Origin: Tetmemena sp. SeJ-2015
Lineage: Eukaryota > Ciliophora > Spirotrichea > Sporadotrichida > Oxytrichidae
Assembly: GCA_027382625.1 (NCBI GenBank)
Contig: JAJKFJ010021747.1
Span: 1-64,000 of the forward strand
DNA length: 64,000 nucleotides
Reading direction: 5' to 3'
Position numbers and translations under genes: made by a program. Below, one piece after another: positions 1-13,614 of this stretch (positions within the stretch are counted from its first letter, which is position 1; the number at the start of each line of letters is the position of its first letter). The notes beneath the pieces are model-generated. The model saw only the letters and a program-made list of their open reading frames with translations. It made no database searches and was not told the DNA's origin.

Positions 1-2160
1 AATTTAAAATGATTAAAAATTAAATATTTTTAGCAAATAAAAATCTATTTATTAGTTAATCTATTTCACTAGCTTTTACTATAAACTAAATCACCTGCTG
101 AGCAATAAGAACCAGCAAGAATATAAGTAAATGTAAGTATGCTTGCTTATTTATATTAATAATTATATTCCAGAGTTGTACACACTCAATAGAAGCTCTA
201 AGATATATAATTTAAGTGCATTCTCTGAAAGCCCAGAAATATAAAGAAAATACATATGTGAATCATTATTAATAATTAATTAAATTATCAGCTAAATTAA
301 TATTAAAAACTACTCTTATTTAAAATTTTAATTTCGTTTTATAGACTTAGTTAAATTAATCTATATTCATTGATCTGTTGAGTGAGTTAAACTAAAAAAT
401 AATTTATGAAAATATAATTTCATGCTTAAATTGCTTCGAAAAAGATCTCGCCCGCAATATTTGAAATAATACTTTTTATTTTAAGAGACAAAATCATTAA
501 AAATATGATTGCTTTTATAATTAGAAAAATTCAAATTGAATATATTTTTTGTTTCACAATCATTATAGACTTAGGATTAAATTATCTCAACATAATGTGA
601 TATTTTTCAGATATTATTTATTTTCGTCCTATTTAATAAGTCAGGTTATTTTATTTTAGAAATTGTGCCTTTTCTTGAAATATTAAATTAATTAAAGATA
701 AAATATTAAAAATTATTTTTTAAAATTTAAAATTCATTAACCTTGTTAAATTTTTAAATTTAAAAATTTTTTTTTTTTTTTGGCAAAAAAATTGGGTTTT
801 CTTTATATTTCTAAGATACTTTTATTTATAAAATATTTTTGTAAATTGAAGATAAAATCTGCTCTAGATAGTCCATTACTTTTCTTATCATAAAGAAGAA
901 AGAAACATATATATAAATTCTTTACATTGGTATTCTAAAAATAATCAAAAATATTTCTTGTAGCCACAAGCAATATTCATTAATTAGAAATCTTTTAAAG
1001 TAAATCTATATAGTTCGATGCATTTTTAAAAATAAAATATTAATATTAAAATTGAAGTTTGCCTGTCTTGAAAATTTAAAAGCCTATGTATATTTTTGAA
1101 TGAATGTCCCTGCCATAATCTTAAATCTGATTAATCTATTTATATATCTTAAGCAGAAATTATTAAAAAGTTATGTAATTATTTATTTGTCATAATTTAT
1201 CACTTTAAAGAGTATTAGACTAAAATTTAATCTCTTATAAATATATTATTATCCTGAATCAAACTTATTCCAAAATGGCCAAATTTAAAGTATCGCATAT
1301 AATTTAACCTAAACAAATTGTTGTCTTAAATTTAGAGAATTATACTTTTTAATTTGTTATTTCCTATAATTTCCATTTAGATTAGACAAGAATAGTATTA
1401 AGTCATTGCATTTCGCTTGAAGGCTGAATATTAATGTTTTAGACTGAAGTTAAGTGCAAATATAAAGCGCAAATATAAAGAATAAATTAATTTTAATTTT
1501 CTCCTTATATCTAGAAATTTCACCGTAATATTAATTTCGATATTATATTTTTCTTTTATTTAAAATTAAATATGCTTTTATTATTTAGAAAATAACTTAG
1601 ATAGTAAAGAATAAATTTTATATATTGTGTCTTGTTTTTTTTTTAAGATAAAGTTTAACAGAATATAAGAATTTTAAAAACGAAATCAAATTTCTAAAAA
1701 CTAGTTTAAAACATAAGAGTATGTGAAGGTTCTTATAACCAAAAAATTCATCATTAAATTATTAAATTTATTATAAGAAGGAGGAGGACTTAAAATTATG
1801 CTTTCTTTTTTAATTTATTGCTAAATTCTCTATTATGATTATCACATATATTTTTGAATCTATTAAATTTATGATTTAATTAAAATTGAAGTCCTAAGTT
1901 TAATATTTATAGTTACTCTTTAGAGAGAATATGATTCCTTATTACTAAAATTTTAAAAAATAAAATTTCTGAATACTTTTTGCTGATAACAGAAATAAAA
2001 TATTTAATTTAAGTTTCCTTATTTTTAAAAATTTTATGTTTTTTAAAATTTAAAAATTTTAAATTTTTTTTTAATTGTATAGGAAGTTAAACAATAAAAA
2101 TAAATTATGTCATTTTTGTATAAATACAAAATTAATCTCTTGAGAAATTTTTAACTTCTA
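1..2160. other. AT-rich germline spacer, no gene seen
   Basis: Very AT-rich sequence with homopolymer runs, for example a long T run near 767-781. I see no coding-like stretch, RNA gene or clear repeat. It is probably germline-limited DNA. Confidence 0.5.
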
Positions 2161-2164
2161 ATTT

Positions 2165-2400
2165 AGATGAAGGTTTTCAACACTTGTTATGAGGCGGAGA
2201 GAAGGCCTACACCTATATTCTAACCTGCTCTCCTCGATTCAATTGTCAGTCTTCTCTCGCTCTTCTCAGAAATTAGGTAAAAACCTACTGTAAAGAGCAA
2301 CACTGGATTAGTGAGCTCTCTGATTTTTGGGCCACCGAGCTTTATTTATCTAAGACTCTGCAGATATCATCACTCTAGATAATGATAAGCATGTTTTTAG
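2165..2400 (-). repeat. Dispersed repeat family A, copy 1 (coding-like relic)
   Basis: This GC-richer patch shares its core with 6115-6540 and 21540-21900, including a GGGC(C/T)A(G)(A/G)CCAC-like block and an ATATCAT block. On the minus strand a short frame reads ARWPKNQRA, comparable to KWPSPKYQLRKR in copy 2 and FQWSSLKYYLCKR in copy 3. It looks like a decayed coding fragment. The protein family is not recognised. Confidence 0.45.
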
Positions 2401-4860
2401 CCAATTTTAGTATGTAATCATTATCTTTTTAGTGGATATTTAATAATCAATATTCGAGACACTTAAAAATATTTAAGAAATTTTGGTTTTTATTAAATTT
2501 AAAAATGAGGGGAAAAAATATTTTTAGTGTTGTGTCTCAGATGTTAATATTTAGAATTTATTTTAATATATGAGAGATTGACTCTTCTTGTTCTAATTTT
2601 TTGAGGTTATTTATTTTTAATTATATATCTTTTCCTCTCATTTGAATTTACTCACTTGATCAATCTTATATGGTTAGTTTTTAAAAAAAATAAATTATGA
2701 GTTTTCTTTTTTATTTTTATTTGTAGAAATCATTTGTTAATTTTAGAAATCAATATATGGAATATTTTATAACCCTTTATAAGAAAATTCACTCTCACTA
2801 TTTATCTTTGTTTTGGTTTACGCCTTTAATTTAAAAATTATTCAAGAATAATACATTTGTTATTTAAAATTTAATTTTTATTTAAAATACTAACAAGATT
2901 AAAAATTTTGTTCAGAATCTATTGTTATTTTTAAATACTTATTAAAGCATTCCAATGCTAAAAATTAAAAAAAAATAAATTAAAAAGAGTTCAGAAATAT
3001 TTATTTAAATATTATATCTTATATTTTAATTTATTGTTTTTGTTTTATACTAAATGAATAAATTAATTATAAATGCTAATACTCCCAATAGAACACCAGA
3101 GAAATCTTATTTTTTAGGGTAAATATTATATACAATCATATTCTTAATTTAAATTTATATTTCATATTTATTTTATAATTATTTTTATAAAGAAAAAGCT
3201 GGTGGATCAAATTAAAGAAGTAAATACACACCTATTTTTATATTCCTTTCTTTAAATTATAGGTCAAGATAATATTCTTTATGATCAGTATTCCAGATTA
3301 TATTTTAATTGTATAATAATTCATGGTGCGCTTACTTATATCTTTTCATTATTAAAATTGAATACCAATTTATTTTAGGGCAGAGAGAGTTAAAAGGGTG
3401 TTTAACTTTATATCAACTGAAATTGATACAACTAAAGACATCTTAAAGAAAATAAAAGTAAATTAGACTTATTAAGTTTTATAGAAAATAATTTCACAAA
3501 TTCACTTTTTCTTACAAATTTTATAGAAAACTAAGCTTGAAATTTTTTAATCGAATTATTAATTTATTTAAAGTAAAAGTAAAGCTGTCTGAGAGAGATA
3601 ATTAATGTAACTAAAAAATCAAATGTACCCTTTCAGAAATATAATTAAAACTAAATCAATATTTAATATTTATTTTAAATTGTTATTGAGAAGGTTAGAA
3701 TATTTGTATAGTATTTAAAAACAAAATATTATTGTGTGTCTATAAATTAATTATTTTTTCGAAAAAGTTAAATTGAATATTAAATTTGTATTTAAAATTA
3801 TTAATGATTTGATATGTTTAAAGTCTTAAAAGTATTATACCCTTTTTATCAAATCATTCAGCCAGCAATGAATATTACCTTTAAAAGTATGAAGTGAACT
3901 TTCTCTAAGTGTTTTTATTCTTTTTTAACTTAAGTTTCAATAGTAAGATGGTATCCTATTTGTTAAAATTATTATAACTTCAACTCTAAAATATTAAATA
4001 TGAAAACTATGAGCTTATTTTATTTTTATTTAAGTGAGTCTTAAATACAATTTTAGTCCTATTAAACAAAAACTAAATATTATCTTTGAAAAAAGTATTT
4101 CATTTAAGTTAAATCATCATGAGAAATAATATTCTTAAAACTTACTCAATTTGGAATAATAGGAAAAATCTGAAGTCTTAATTCTGAAATTTAGATTCTC
4201 AGTGTTTTAAATATGCCGAATATCTTATTATTATTCTCTAATTTAAAAAAGAAGTAGAATTAAAAATTCTTCAAAGAAGCTAGGAAATCAAAATATATAG
4301 AATTTATAAACAAGAAATGCTCTATTTATTGATTTTAATTGATTCATGTTCATTATTTAGAAATAACAAAAATTATAATTAAAAAGTGCTTGATTTCATG
4401 ACAAATAATTAAGTTTATTAATTATTTTATTGCTTAAAAGAATTTAAATTTATGATAATGGATTAAAATTGAGAGTAAAAATTGACTTAATAAAATGATA
4501 CTAGATATATGAAAATGTAAAATTAATATTATTTATTTCATTAGAACTTATTTAAAGAAGCAACAAAATATAAGTACTTTTATAAGTAGGGAATGAATAG
4601 TAAGATCTACCCTATTTTTAAAAAGTATTAAGCTTATAAAAAAAATTAATAAACGTTCTCATTTTTAATATTGATCGATTATAACATATAGTCAGATTTA
4701 TCCTGATGATATCTATGAATAATATTGGGAATAAAAATTTATATTATCAAAATGAGGTTAGATTAAATAATTAAATTATATCATTATAGAATTATGTTAT
4801 CAGTGATTCATACTCTTTGAAATACTTAAATTTGCAGTGGAGAACTAAAAAAATAGAGTT
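2401..4860. other. AT-rich germline spacer, no gene seen
   Basis: AT-rich sequence without a convincing reading frame or repeat of other parts of the window. Confidence 0.45.
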
Positions 4861-4927
4861 TAAGAGTTAAGAAAATATTCTCATTTATTAAATTAAACAT
4901 AATGAGTGTCGAGATCTAAACGAGAAA

Positions 4928-5194
4928 ATGATAAACAAGCAGTTATAATTCTCTTTGAATATGAATGAAGAAGAAAACTCATGTAAGTAACTCTTGTCTT
5001 TTAATCTAGAACCCATTCATTAGCAAATTTGTATGTGTTTTTAGTTGAAGTCAATGGCAAGTAGGAACTCCTCAATATTTAAGAAAACTCTCAAATATCT
5101 ATATTAGAGTGACTAAATACATAGAGAAGAAAATTATTCCCATAGATGTAAGAAATCAGATATTAGTTTTAAGATAAACTTAGGAGCAACGTGA
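4928..5194 (+). CDS. Candidate coding segment, unrecognised
   Basis: With TAA/TAG read as Gln, an 88-codon frame runs from ATG to TGA and stays open upstream of the ATG. It has a charged, protein-like composition (MNEEENSCKQLL, then HREENYSHRCKKSD). I recognise no family. The base composition is more balanced than in the flanks. It may be one segment of a larger gene that continues toward 5767. Open frames of this size can occur by chance under a TGA-only stop code, so the call rests mainly on composition. Confidence 0.3.
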
Positions 5195-5350
5195 GAGAGA
5201 ATTTAAACTATCCAAAACATAGCAAATGATCCGAAAAAAGTGAAAATAAATTGGACATCACAAAGATAATGTGAGGGAGAACCTAAGTAAGCTAAAGGCA
5301 AGCAAATAATCTTTTGTTGTAAATAGTGCAATTAAACTAATGAATTTTGT
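5191..5350. repeat. Two diverged 80-bp tandem units
   Basis: A unit starting GTGAGAGAGAATTTAAACTA at 5191 recurs as GTGAGGGAGAACCTAAGTAA at 5271, a period of 80 bp. The similarity covers about 45 bp of each unit. It directly follows the candidate frame at 4928-5194. Confidence 0.5.
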
Positions 5351-5494
5351 ATTTGTGATTGCAATCATCTTATCTTATTTCACTTATATTTGATTTAGAA
5401 CAGTCAGCATTATTTATTGAAACATTAGTAAATAATTCAACTTAAATAATTTTAATATCAACTCAAGAATATTGAAAGAAAATATATAGGGAAG

Positions 5495-5767
5495 ATGGAA
5501 ATAGGTGATCTTCAAAATATAATCATAAATACAACTATTTACATGTACTGGAGCAAAATGACTAGTATTTAAGCTGTAGAAAAGTTATCTCTCTTATTTA
5601 GTTCAATATTTGAGTAATTGGTCAAGGTCTTGCTACTAGTTATATAACTTTAAGTTTCTCTATTTCACTTTAAGCATGCTCATTTCTTGGCCATTTTGAT
5701 AAATTACTTTACCTAATCTTTTTCATGGCTAAGAATATATATCTTACTTTTGCAAAAAAGTTAGTGA
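5495..5767 (+). CDS. Candidate coding segment, hydrophobic, unrecognised
   Basis: A 90-codon frame in the ciliate code runs from ATG (MEIGDLQNIIINTTIYMYW) to TGA and is open further upstream. Its middle and C-terminal parts are hydrophobic (VKVLLLVIQL, HFLAILINYF), suggesting one or two membrane segments if expressed. It lies 300 bp downstream of the 4928-5194 frame on the same strand and could belong to the same interrupted gene. No family is recognised, and a chance frame is possible. Confidence 0.3.
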
Positions 5768-6114
5768 AAGCAAAAATTTTGGAATTAGATTTCTGAAAAA
5801 GTATTAGTGTTTAAATTCTTATCTTAAGTTCCAGATGCTGAAGCTGTGCATCACTTTCAAAACCCATTTTCATTAATTCATTAGGTAATTATTTAATTTC
5901 ATTTTTTATCAACTTCATTTACTAATTAAGTGACTTTTTATTTCGAATACTTTTAATGCGATCACCTATTTCTAACTTCGCTAAATGATTAAAATAGAAA
6001 GATAATATCTAAGGCTCTTAATGTGACACCAAAGTCTGCTAAGATAATTTTAGGCGGCTATTACTCAATTCCTTAGTTACATTACATATCCCCAAGAGCC
6101 GATCTATTTTTTTA

Positions 6115-6540
6115 ATCCGTCTGTGAATAGTGAATAGTGTTTAAATGAAGAATACATGGGTTAAGGTGAGCTCTGAAGCCGTTGTAGAAGAGCACTCCTC
6201 CCTCAAGTTAGATCTCCTCATCCTTTCTACTGACGAGAAGATAAAAGGGTATGTAGTATTTTAAAGATTTAGCGTCTCTTACGGAGCTAGTATTTTGGGC
6301 TAGGCCACTTCTATTATTACACTATGTCTTCTAAAGATATCACCTTACATTGTTGAAAATCTTTAGCTACCAGGAGGGTATTTTTCAGCTTATAAATCAA
6401 CCAGCTACAACAGAAGAATTTAAATGTTTTGCAATGTCCACTCAGAGTTATTATGAGCATAGAGAGATCGCGAACGAGGGCTGTTAGAATGAAAGAGTCC
6501 GCTAGATTTCTCCATCCTAATGGAGGTAGATTATCCCATT
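6115..6540 (-). repeat. Dispersed repeat family A, copy 2
   Basis: Matches 21540-21900 over most of its length and 2165-2400 over its core. The minus strand reads SLEDIVQQQKWPSPKYQLRK before a TGA, aligning with TLNDIVVKFQWSSLKYYLCK in copy 3, so the repeat probably derives from a coding sequence. It abuts repeat B copy 1. Family unknown. Confidence 0.5.
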
Positions 6541-6544
6541 ATAG

Positions 6545-6960
6545 CTGAGAATTTAATAAAAAAGAGAATTAAATTAGACATTAAATTAAAATTGAATAAA
6601 ATCGTGACAGTTGAAGTATGTCCAATTTAAATATTTTTTACACCATTCGATTTAGCATAAAATTCTAAGAAATTTTTATCCTTGCAACTTTTGTGTGGGA
6701 GCGCTCAGTTAAGAGTTAGTTATAAGCGGCACAAGTTCTTGAGAGACTAAAATATCATTTTGATTCATTTGCTCAAATCATATCTCACTGCTGAGAGGTG
6801 CTGGAGCGATGATTAAAGAAGACACTCATATTAATTTTTGATAAGCTATCGAACAAGCTGCAGATCAGGGGGTGAATCTATGATTTCAACTGACACAAAG
6901 TTGCACCTCTCCATTTATTTATTTTAACCAATCAACTATTTTAATTAAAATTCCTACTAT
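6545..6960 (+). repeat. Dispersed repeat family B, copy 1
   Basis: About 410 bp, found at least seven times in the window: plus orientation here, at 9495, 23700, 31690 and 36060, and inverted at 33545 and 61866. Shared blocks include AAGCTATCGAACAAGCTG and GGGAGCGCTCAGTAAAGAGTT-like sequence. No terminal inverted repeats are visible. The copy at 61866 stays open as a reading frame on the equivalent of this copy's minus strand. Confidence 0.6.
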
Positions 6961-9490
6961 ATTTGTGACTTCCTGAGCTGGGTTGCCAGAGGTGGTCATT
7001 GTCGTTAAGCCCCTGCTTATTTATAGTATTGTATAATTATTCCATAATTTAGTTTAAATTCTGAAATTATTAATTATAAATGACAATTTTTGAATAATTA
7101 TTTATTATTTTATTGGGATAAATAGTAACCTGATCAAATTATCATGATAGAGAGACAATATTTCGTTGGAGGTAAAAAGGGTATATAACTCACATCGAAC
7201 TTAAATACAACCTCATTATATCTTAATTTTAGACAAAATATCATCAGTAAACAGAAATCACATTAATGAGGAAGATTCAAATTTTAGATATTTCAAGAGT
7301 TGATGAATTTTATTTTAAGCTATATTTTGTTTAAAGATATTTTGCTGACATTAAATGTGTTAAATTGCATTATTTAAAATTGTTTATCAATATTAAAAAA
7401 GAAACTTTTTTAAAGAAAATATTTAAATTAAATTTATTTATTCTTTCTTTTTTTTTCTCACAATTATCTTTGAATTTTATGTTAGTATTATTTATTGACC
7501 CGATATCTGTTTTTAAGCAATAATTGACTCAAATTAGTCCTATATTAATTATAAGTAGATAAAATATTAATATATATATTTTTCTCGTTTATTTAAGTTT
7601 ACTAAAAATTAAGATGTTTTAAGGTAAAATATATTTGCTGATTGTATTTTATTGTATTACAAGTGAGGATTAGAAGTTTACACAAATAAAAAGAGAGAGA
7701 GAGAGAGAGAGTGTAAGTATTTAAAATGTCATTTCTGCCATTCTAGGATTCAGGATATATAAGAAAATAAAAAACAATGTATCTAATTTATTTGTAAGTG
7801 AATCTTATTCCAATTTAGACTTTTGTTTTTTTTTGTTAATTGAAATTTAAGCTTTAAATTAGCATTTTAATATATTTCGATACCTTAAAGAATTATTTTG
7901 TTAAATCTATCCAGAATATGTTAGTTACCATTAATTACAGAATTTAATTCTAAGGACAAAATAACTTCAAATTTTGAAAAGTAGACAAGTATTTATGCGA
8001 TATTCTAAATTATAAAGAATCACCTTGAGAAAATAATTATCATGGTCTTATTACTTGCATGAAAAAAGGAAATTCAATTCCAAAAAGGAGTATCTTTATT
8101 TCTCGATAAATTACAATATAATCTAATTATTTTCATAAAGAAAGACATAACTTAATATATTAATACAAGGAGACTTTATTTTAAAATATCAACATTTATT
8201 ATTTTACTATTACTAAATAAATAAAGTTAATGATTAGGGAATTATGATTCTTAAGATAAATTAATTTAAAAATTAATATTTAAAAAATCTCCTTTTAAAG
8301 AAGAAAATTTTTCTCATAAAATTAAATTATGATTATTTCTTTTACATAAGTCATTATTTTTGTAAATAATAAGCAGTATCAGAAAAAAGTTCTACAAATT
8401 TATGAAATCACTAGAAAAAAAGACGAGGTATTTATAATGAAATACAATTTGGGTTTGATCTAGCTTTTTATAAGAATTAAATAATATTAAAATTTTAATA
8501 CCTTGATAAGATTATGAAGAGTAGGAAAAAATACTCTGTATTTAAGTGATTGTATCATCATTCGTGGATTATAAGTTGGAAATGGAATTAGCAGGGAGAA
8601 ATCATAAACGAAAGTAAATATTTTATCTCTCGTGAAAATTTATTTTTGTTGTTCATACTTAAATAAAAATAATTTTCTTCACACGTACGTTAATAAAACT
8701 ATAAAAGTAAGAGCTTAAGAAAAATTCTGATGGATATAAAAATTTTAAAACGGAAAAATCTTGGTTTATCATTCTCGAATATTTTAAATAATACAAATTC
8801 ATAAAAACACGTAGATAGGAAATTTTTTTAGTTAATGCTGTTTAAATATCATAGTTAGTTTGCTAATATTCTAAGTTAATATAATCCTTTTTTATTTTAA
8901 TATCGAATTGAAAAAATAAAATAATTTATGGAATTGATTATAAGCAATTAATTTTCGTTTTCAGTCAATTCTTATATAATTTTATAAAATAATTTAAGAA
9001 TATATTTAAATTAAATTGATTATGCAAGCAATTTAAATATTTATTCAGGATCTAATTATTAAAATAGAAATTCATAAAATTACTTGATGTCACATAATAA
9101 AAGTTAAAAAAAACTTCAAAATACTTTTAATAAATAAACATATAAAAAAAGAAATAAATAATCAAAAGTTTTAACCAAATTAAGATTAAAATTAATTCTT
9201 AATTTATTATATTGAGAAACAAGAGAGACAATAAAACATTAGCAATGACAATTAGTTTAAATTATTTTTAATAACTCAAATTTTTTTTTATCTTAACAAG
9301 TAAATATATAACATTGCACCTAATTCATTTTTAAATGAAATAATTCTAATAAATAAAAAAGGTGGGAATATAAAAGTAAAGAGAAGTTAATGATAATTTA
9401 ATTACGATAGAAAAAATGAGTGGTAATTGAAGTGTGTACTATTGAAATAATTAATAATAATATATTTAGGCTTAAAAGCGTAAAACCATT
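6961..9490. other. AT-rich spacer with a (GA)n microsatellite
   Basis: Non-coding-looking sequence. A GA dinucleotide run occupies about 7691-7711. Parts are colinear with 22130-23650 upstream of actin locus B, for example 7890-7960 with 22780-22850, and 8565-8620 with 23450-23510. This shows that the spacer was duplicated along with the actin locus. Confidence 0.55.
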
Positions 9491-9494
9491 TTGC

Positions 9495-9770
9495 CTCCTT
9501 GGATCTTTTGGCATTAAGTCCAGAATTATCAATGGCTAAAGTTTATTATACTTGAAATTTGAGGGTGTACACTCTTCTTATCTAGCTAATGAGAGGTTTT
9601 GTGGATGAAATTAAAAAAGACTCATATAAATTATTTTAAGCTATCAAACTAGCTGTAAATCAGAGAATCTGTGATTCAACTGCCTAGAGTTACAACTACT
9701 ATTACTTTAACAAATCATTGATATTATTTAAATTTTAAACTATGTTCATTAAATATCCTTTAGTCAAATA
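9495..9770 (+). repeat. Dispersed repeat family B, copy 2 (degenerate)
   Basis: Degenerate version of the family B repeat, retaining the AAAGACTCATAT and AAGCTATCAAACTAGCTG blocks. It is colinear with copy 3 at 23700-24150 within the duplicated segment. Confidence 0.5.
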
Positions 9771-10114
9771 TATAACTGAATATTCTAAAACGCGTTGGAG
9801 GAAGTTCCCTTCCTGCTTATACAATAACTTAAAAAGTACTATTTAAATAATATTTCAATTAATAATGAAGTTTATAAAAATTATAAATTCACTATATTAC
9901 TTTTTTCTTAAATCCACAATGAAAATATAATTATTCCAATAACCTTTTTTTCAGGATATAGCCGATTAATTATAGATTTAAATATAAAATGAATATCATT
10001 GATGATAATTTGATGATAGAGGTTTTTCAAAATATAATCAATATAGATTTTTTTATTAAAGTGCTATATATTAAATATGTGATTAGATTAAAACAGGATG
10101 TATTTAAATGTAAG

Positions 10115-10465
10115 GGTTAACCCGAAAGCTCTGTGTAAGAATCATAAAGAACAGAGATTCAGTCTCAGTTCAAATTTTTGACTGTGCTCTAAGCTGTTGT
10201 CATTTTAGTATGAGGGTCGGTCTCCTTCTAGATTTTGTAATTGGTGAAGATTATGCTTGCGTATGGTAAAGATAATGTTCTTGATGCTGCTAAAAAGTAA
10301 GAAAATTCAAGCTTTCAGAGAAGATTAATTGATCAGAAAGGGATGCCTTACTTCATCAGGACATTTGTCTATTTCGTTGTGAATCTTAATTTTTTGAGTT
10401 TGAGCTTATTATCGTAGATGTCGAAGTGGATTTAGTTTATGAGATAGTCAATTAATTTAGTTTAA
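10115..10465 (-). pseudogene. Ubiquitin-like relic, copy 1
   Basis: Homologous to the fragments at 24425, 38885 and 40450. The minus strand keeps only scattered ubiquitin-like signal (KIKIHNEIDKCPDEV, then LINQLIFSES in a shifted frame), corresponding to the alpha-helix and QQRLIFAGK region of ubiquitin. There are frameshifts and TGA codons, so it cannot encode a functional ubiquitin as it stands. Identity rests on alignment to the better-preserved copies 2 and 3. It lies in the duplicated segment upstream of actin locus A. Confidence 0.45.
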
Positions 10466-12337
10466 CTCCGAATTTAAAGAGTAATATTATTTGAATCACT
10501 GGGTAATTACTAAAATAGATTATATTTCGATGAAAAAATAAATAAATACGTTCATTTAATAATATTAAAAAATTCTGCATAGCTTTATCTAAATAAATAT
10601 ATTTTATTTTTATTGATCTCTCATAATTAGGAGGCTATGAACCAAAATATTAATAATTTTGAAATTTAATTTAGGTTTAATAAGATAATTTATCAACGAC
10701 TGAATTATTTTATTTATTTTAATAAAATAAAAGAATACTCTACAGAGCTAATAGATAATTTTTAGTTTATTTTTAGAAGGATATTTTAATACTTTTTAAA
10801 ATTTGAAAGTTGTAAACTTCCTATTTTTAAGATAATGATCTTTAAATTGTGAAATAATTATCATATTTTAAATGTTTGTTGATGAATTTATATATTTGTT
10901 ATTGATTAAAACTTTAATCTTTGAATATATAATAATTTTAAATATAGAAAGTTACTTACTTTGTTTATTTTTATTTAAAATAATTTTTACAATCTATAAG
11001 TTTAATACACAATTAAATAACAGGAAAAAATAAAAACTCATAATTAGAATTTTGAAATTGAATCTTAAACTCATAAAATTTTTAATTTCTAATGATGAGA
11101 TTTAATTTTAAAATTATATTAGATTCTTTAGTTTGCAAAGAAAAAATTAAAAAATTGAAATTTTAAATATAATTTATTTTTCTTTTAAATATGATTTCGC
11201 AACTAGTTTTACAAAATTGAAGGGAGTAATATATCAGCCAAAGTTTACTATGCTCATATTTTTTTTTATCATCTTAAAGTGAAAATCAATCTAGATAAAT
11301 AATTTTCTTTTTAATTGAATTTTTTTAAATTAAAAAATTAAAACCTTTATAAATAAGGGCTGTGTAATTTTTAAAAGAAAAATAAATAATTACAACTCAA
11401 TCGTAATAATTAAGTTATAGAATTAACTTTACATAGTGAAATTCATTATAATTTTAAAACTAAAGCCAAGCTAATTTTTAGTATTTAAATTTTATAATAG
11501 CTATTTAAAAATTATAAATAGATAAAAGATCTATAATAAGAAGAATTTAATCATTAGTTATCAATTTAAAATTTATATATTCAAAAATATCCGCATTTAT
11601 CATTTCAAAAAGCAATTCAAAACTATTCATCATACTTCAGATATTATTTTTTATTCAAGAGAAAAAATTAAAATTCTTAATAAATTCATTCATAGAGGAC
11701 AAGTGATTTTCACGAAAACCCCTGATTTAAATTTATTTTAAATATAGATATAATAAATGATATTTCCTAATTTCCAGTTTAAAAAAGAAGACTTACTACG
11801 TTTAGCAAAGATTAAGTACTTCAATTTGCATTCGAATTCTTTTTTGCTCCTATTCAGCAGCTAGAAGGTTTACTTCTGCTTCTGCTAATTACTCTCTTTT
11901 TCTTTTCTCGCCCGCATCTCTCTCTCTCTCTCTCTCTGACTTTATTAATCTCTCAAGTTCTAAGATGCTGAAGCAATTAATTTGATAATTAAGGAGGAAA
12001 TTCGCTCATTGGGTTTAACCCTATATAGACCATTAAAAAAATAATTAATAAACAAACTTCCCCAAAGAGTTTGGAAGAGTTTCTCCACAAAACACAAAAC
12101 AAAATGAATACAATTATTTTACAAAAGCAGCAATCCTAAGCTCGTTTCAAAATTTCATCGATAGGAATGAAAGAATGCCAAGAATTATCCACTTATAAGT
12201 TCATAAAGTTTAAATGAATTCAATTTAAGTTAACACCTATAATAAAAATTAAAGATTATCATGCCAAAAACAATTCTTTGATAGTTGTTTTTTAAGCAAG
12301 ATTATGCTATAAATTTCATTTAAAATTGATAGGTGAG
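10466..12337. other. AT-rich spacer upstream of actin locus A, with a (CT)n run
   Basis: No gene seen. A CT dinucleotide run occupies about 11916-11938. The equivalent site upstream of locus B (about 26340-26360) holds a shorter CT-rich tract, consistent with duplication. Confidence 0.5.
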
Positions 12338-12631
12338 TCGTTAAGGCAGGTTTCGTGGGGGAGGATGCTCCCAGTGTTGTGTTTCGTAACATCGTTGGAA
12401 GACCCAAGAACAAAGACGTTATAATAGGAGTTGAAGCCAAAGATGAGTTCATCGGAGAAGATGCCTACCTGAAAAGAGGTGTGCTTAAGTTCAATTACCC
12501 CGTCCAACACGGTATTGTCAAGGACTGGGATGACATGGAGAAAGTCTGGAATCATCTCTTCTTAGAAGAGCTAAAAGTCGACGCCTCAGAGCACCCCATC
12601 CTCATTTCTGAATCTCCTCTTAACCCCAGAG
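12338..12631 (+). CDS. Actin A, MDS2
   Basis: Encodes actin from AGFVGEDAPSVVF through IVGRPK, DWDDMEKVW and SEHPILISESPLNPR, about residues 18-112, subdomains 1 and 2. It begins with the pointer TCGTTAAGGCA at 12338-12348, repeated at the end of MDS1 (19640-19650, inverted), and ends with pointer AGAG at 12628-12631. The frame is intact. The sequence after the pointer (TTATTAGAAAA) no longer fits actin, which marks the IES boundary. Confidence 0.95.
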
Positions 12632-13012
12632 TTATTAGAAAAATTAAATTTGAAATTAGAGGAAAAATAAATGATGGGGTGGGGTTTCTCTAATAGAATT
12701 AAAAAAACGAAATGGTACTCAGATTAGCATCTTAATAGCTTTTCAAATTATCTATTAATTTACTACTTCCTTAATTGCAAGTTAAAAAATTGCGAATTTT
12801 TTTTAAAAAATAATTTTGCATCCAATTTAATATTTAATATTTCTGAGTTTAGGATCACAATCGAAATTACAATTCCATAGAGTTGTTAAAATTTTTAGTT
12901 TTATGGAATGATGCCGTAATTATCAAATTTATTAATATTTTACACGTCAGTCCATAGAATAAATTCTCTAAAAAAAAAGAATTCCATAAGATATTAAATC
13001 CTCAGTTGTATC

Positions 13013-13206
13013 AGAGAATAGACGGTTCAAATGATGTTTGAGACCTTCAACGTCCCCTCTCTCTACATGGCCATCTCGGCTGCACTTTAACTCCACTCCA
13101 TAGGCAAGACCACTGGTATTGTTTGCGATATTGGTGATAGTGCCACTCACGCAGTCCCAGTCAAAGATGGCTTCGTAATCCCTAACACCTCCTCCAGAAT
13201 CCCACT
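13013..13206 (+). CDS. Actin A, MDS3
   Basis: Starts at pointer AGAG (13013-13016) and encodes EQTVQMMFETFNVPSLYMA, then the nucleotide-binding loop region GIVCDIGDSATHAVPV and PNTSSRIP. Two in-frame TAA/TAG codons fall where actins carry residues other than stop, and LQLH fits the family if TAA is Gln. It ends at pointer ACT (13204-13206). The IES to MDS4 is only about 33 bp. Confidence 0.95.
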
Positions 13207-13236
13207 TCAATAAATCAATAATTATTAATTAATCCA

Positions 13237-13614
13237 ACTAGCTGGCAAAGATTTGACTTCTTTCATGGCGAAAGTTTTGCGTGAGAGAGGCTATAATTTC
13301 AATAGCTCCGACGAGTTGTAAATGGTGACAGACATGAAGGAAAAGATATGCTTTGTAGCTTTGGACTATGAAGAAACTTTGAAGATATAAGAGGAAGGTT
13401 CTACCTATGAGAAGAACTACGAGCTTCCAGATGGAAAGGTAGTAACAGTAGGCGACGCCAGATTCAAATGCCCTGAGTACCTCTTCTAACCACAAATTAA
13501 CGGAAAGGAGATGGACTCCATTCAGACAATCACCTACAACTCAATTGAAAAATGCGAAGCAGATCTCAGAAATGACATTTACCAAAACATCGTCCTTTCA
13601 GGAGGTTCCTCAAT
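13237..13614 (+). CDS. Actin A, MDS4
   Basis: The longest segment. It encodes [21 protein letters not shown], the [13 protein letters not shown] helix, [26 protein letters not shown] and NIVLSGGSS, about residues 175-300, subdomains 3 and 4. Several TAA codons read as Gln. It starts at pointer ACT (13237-13239) and ends at AAT (13612-13614). The frame is intact. Confidence 0.95.
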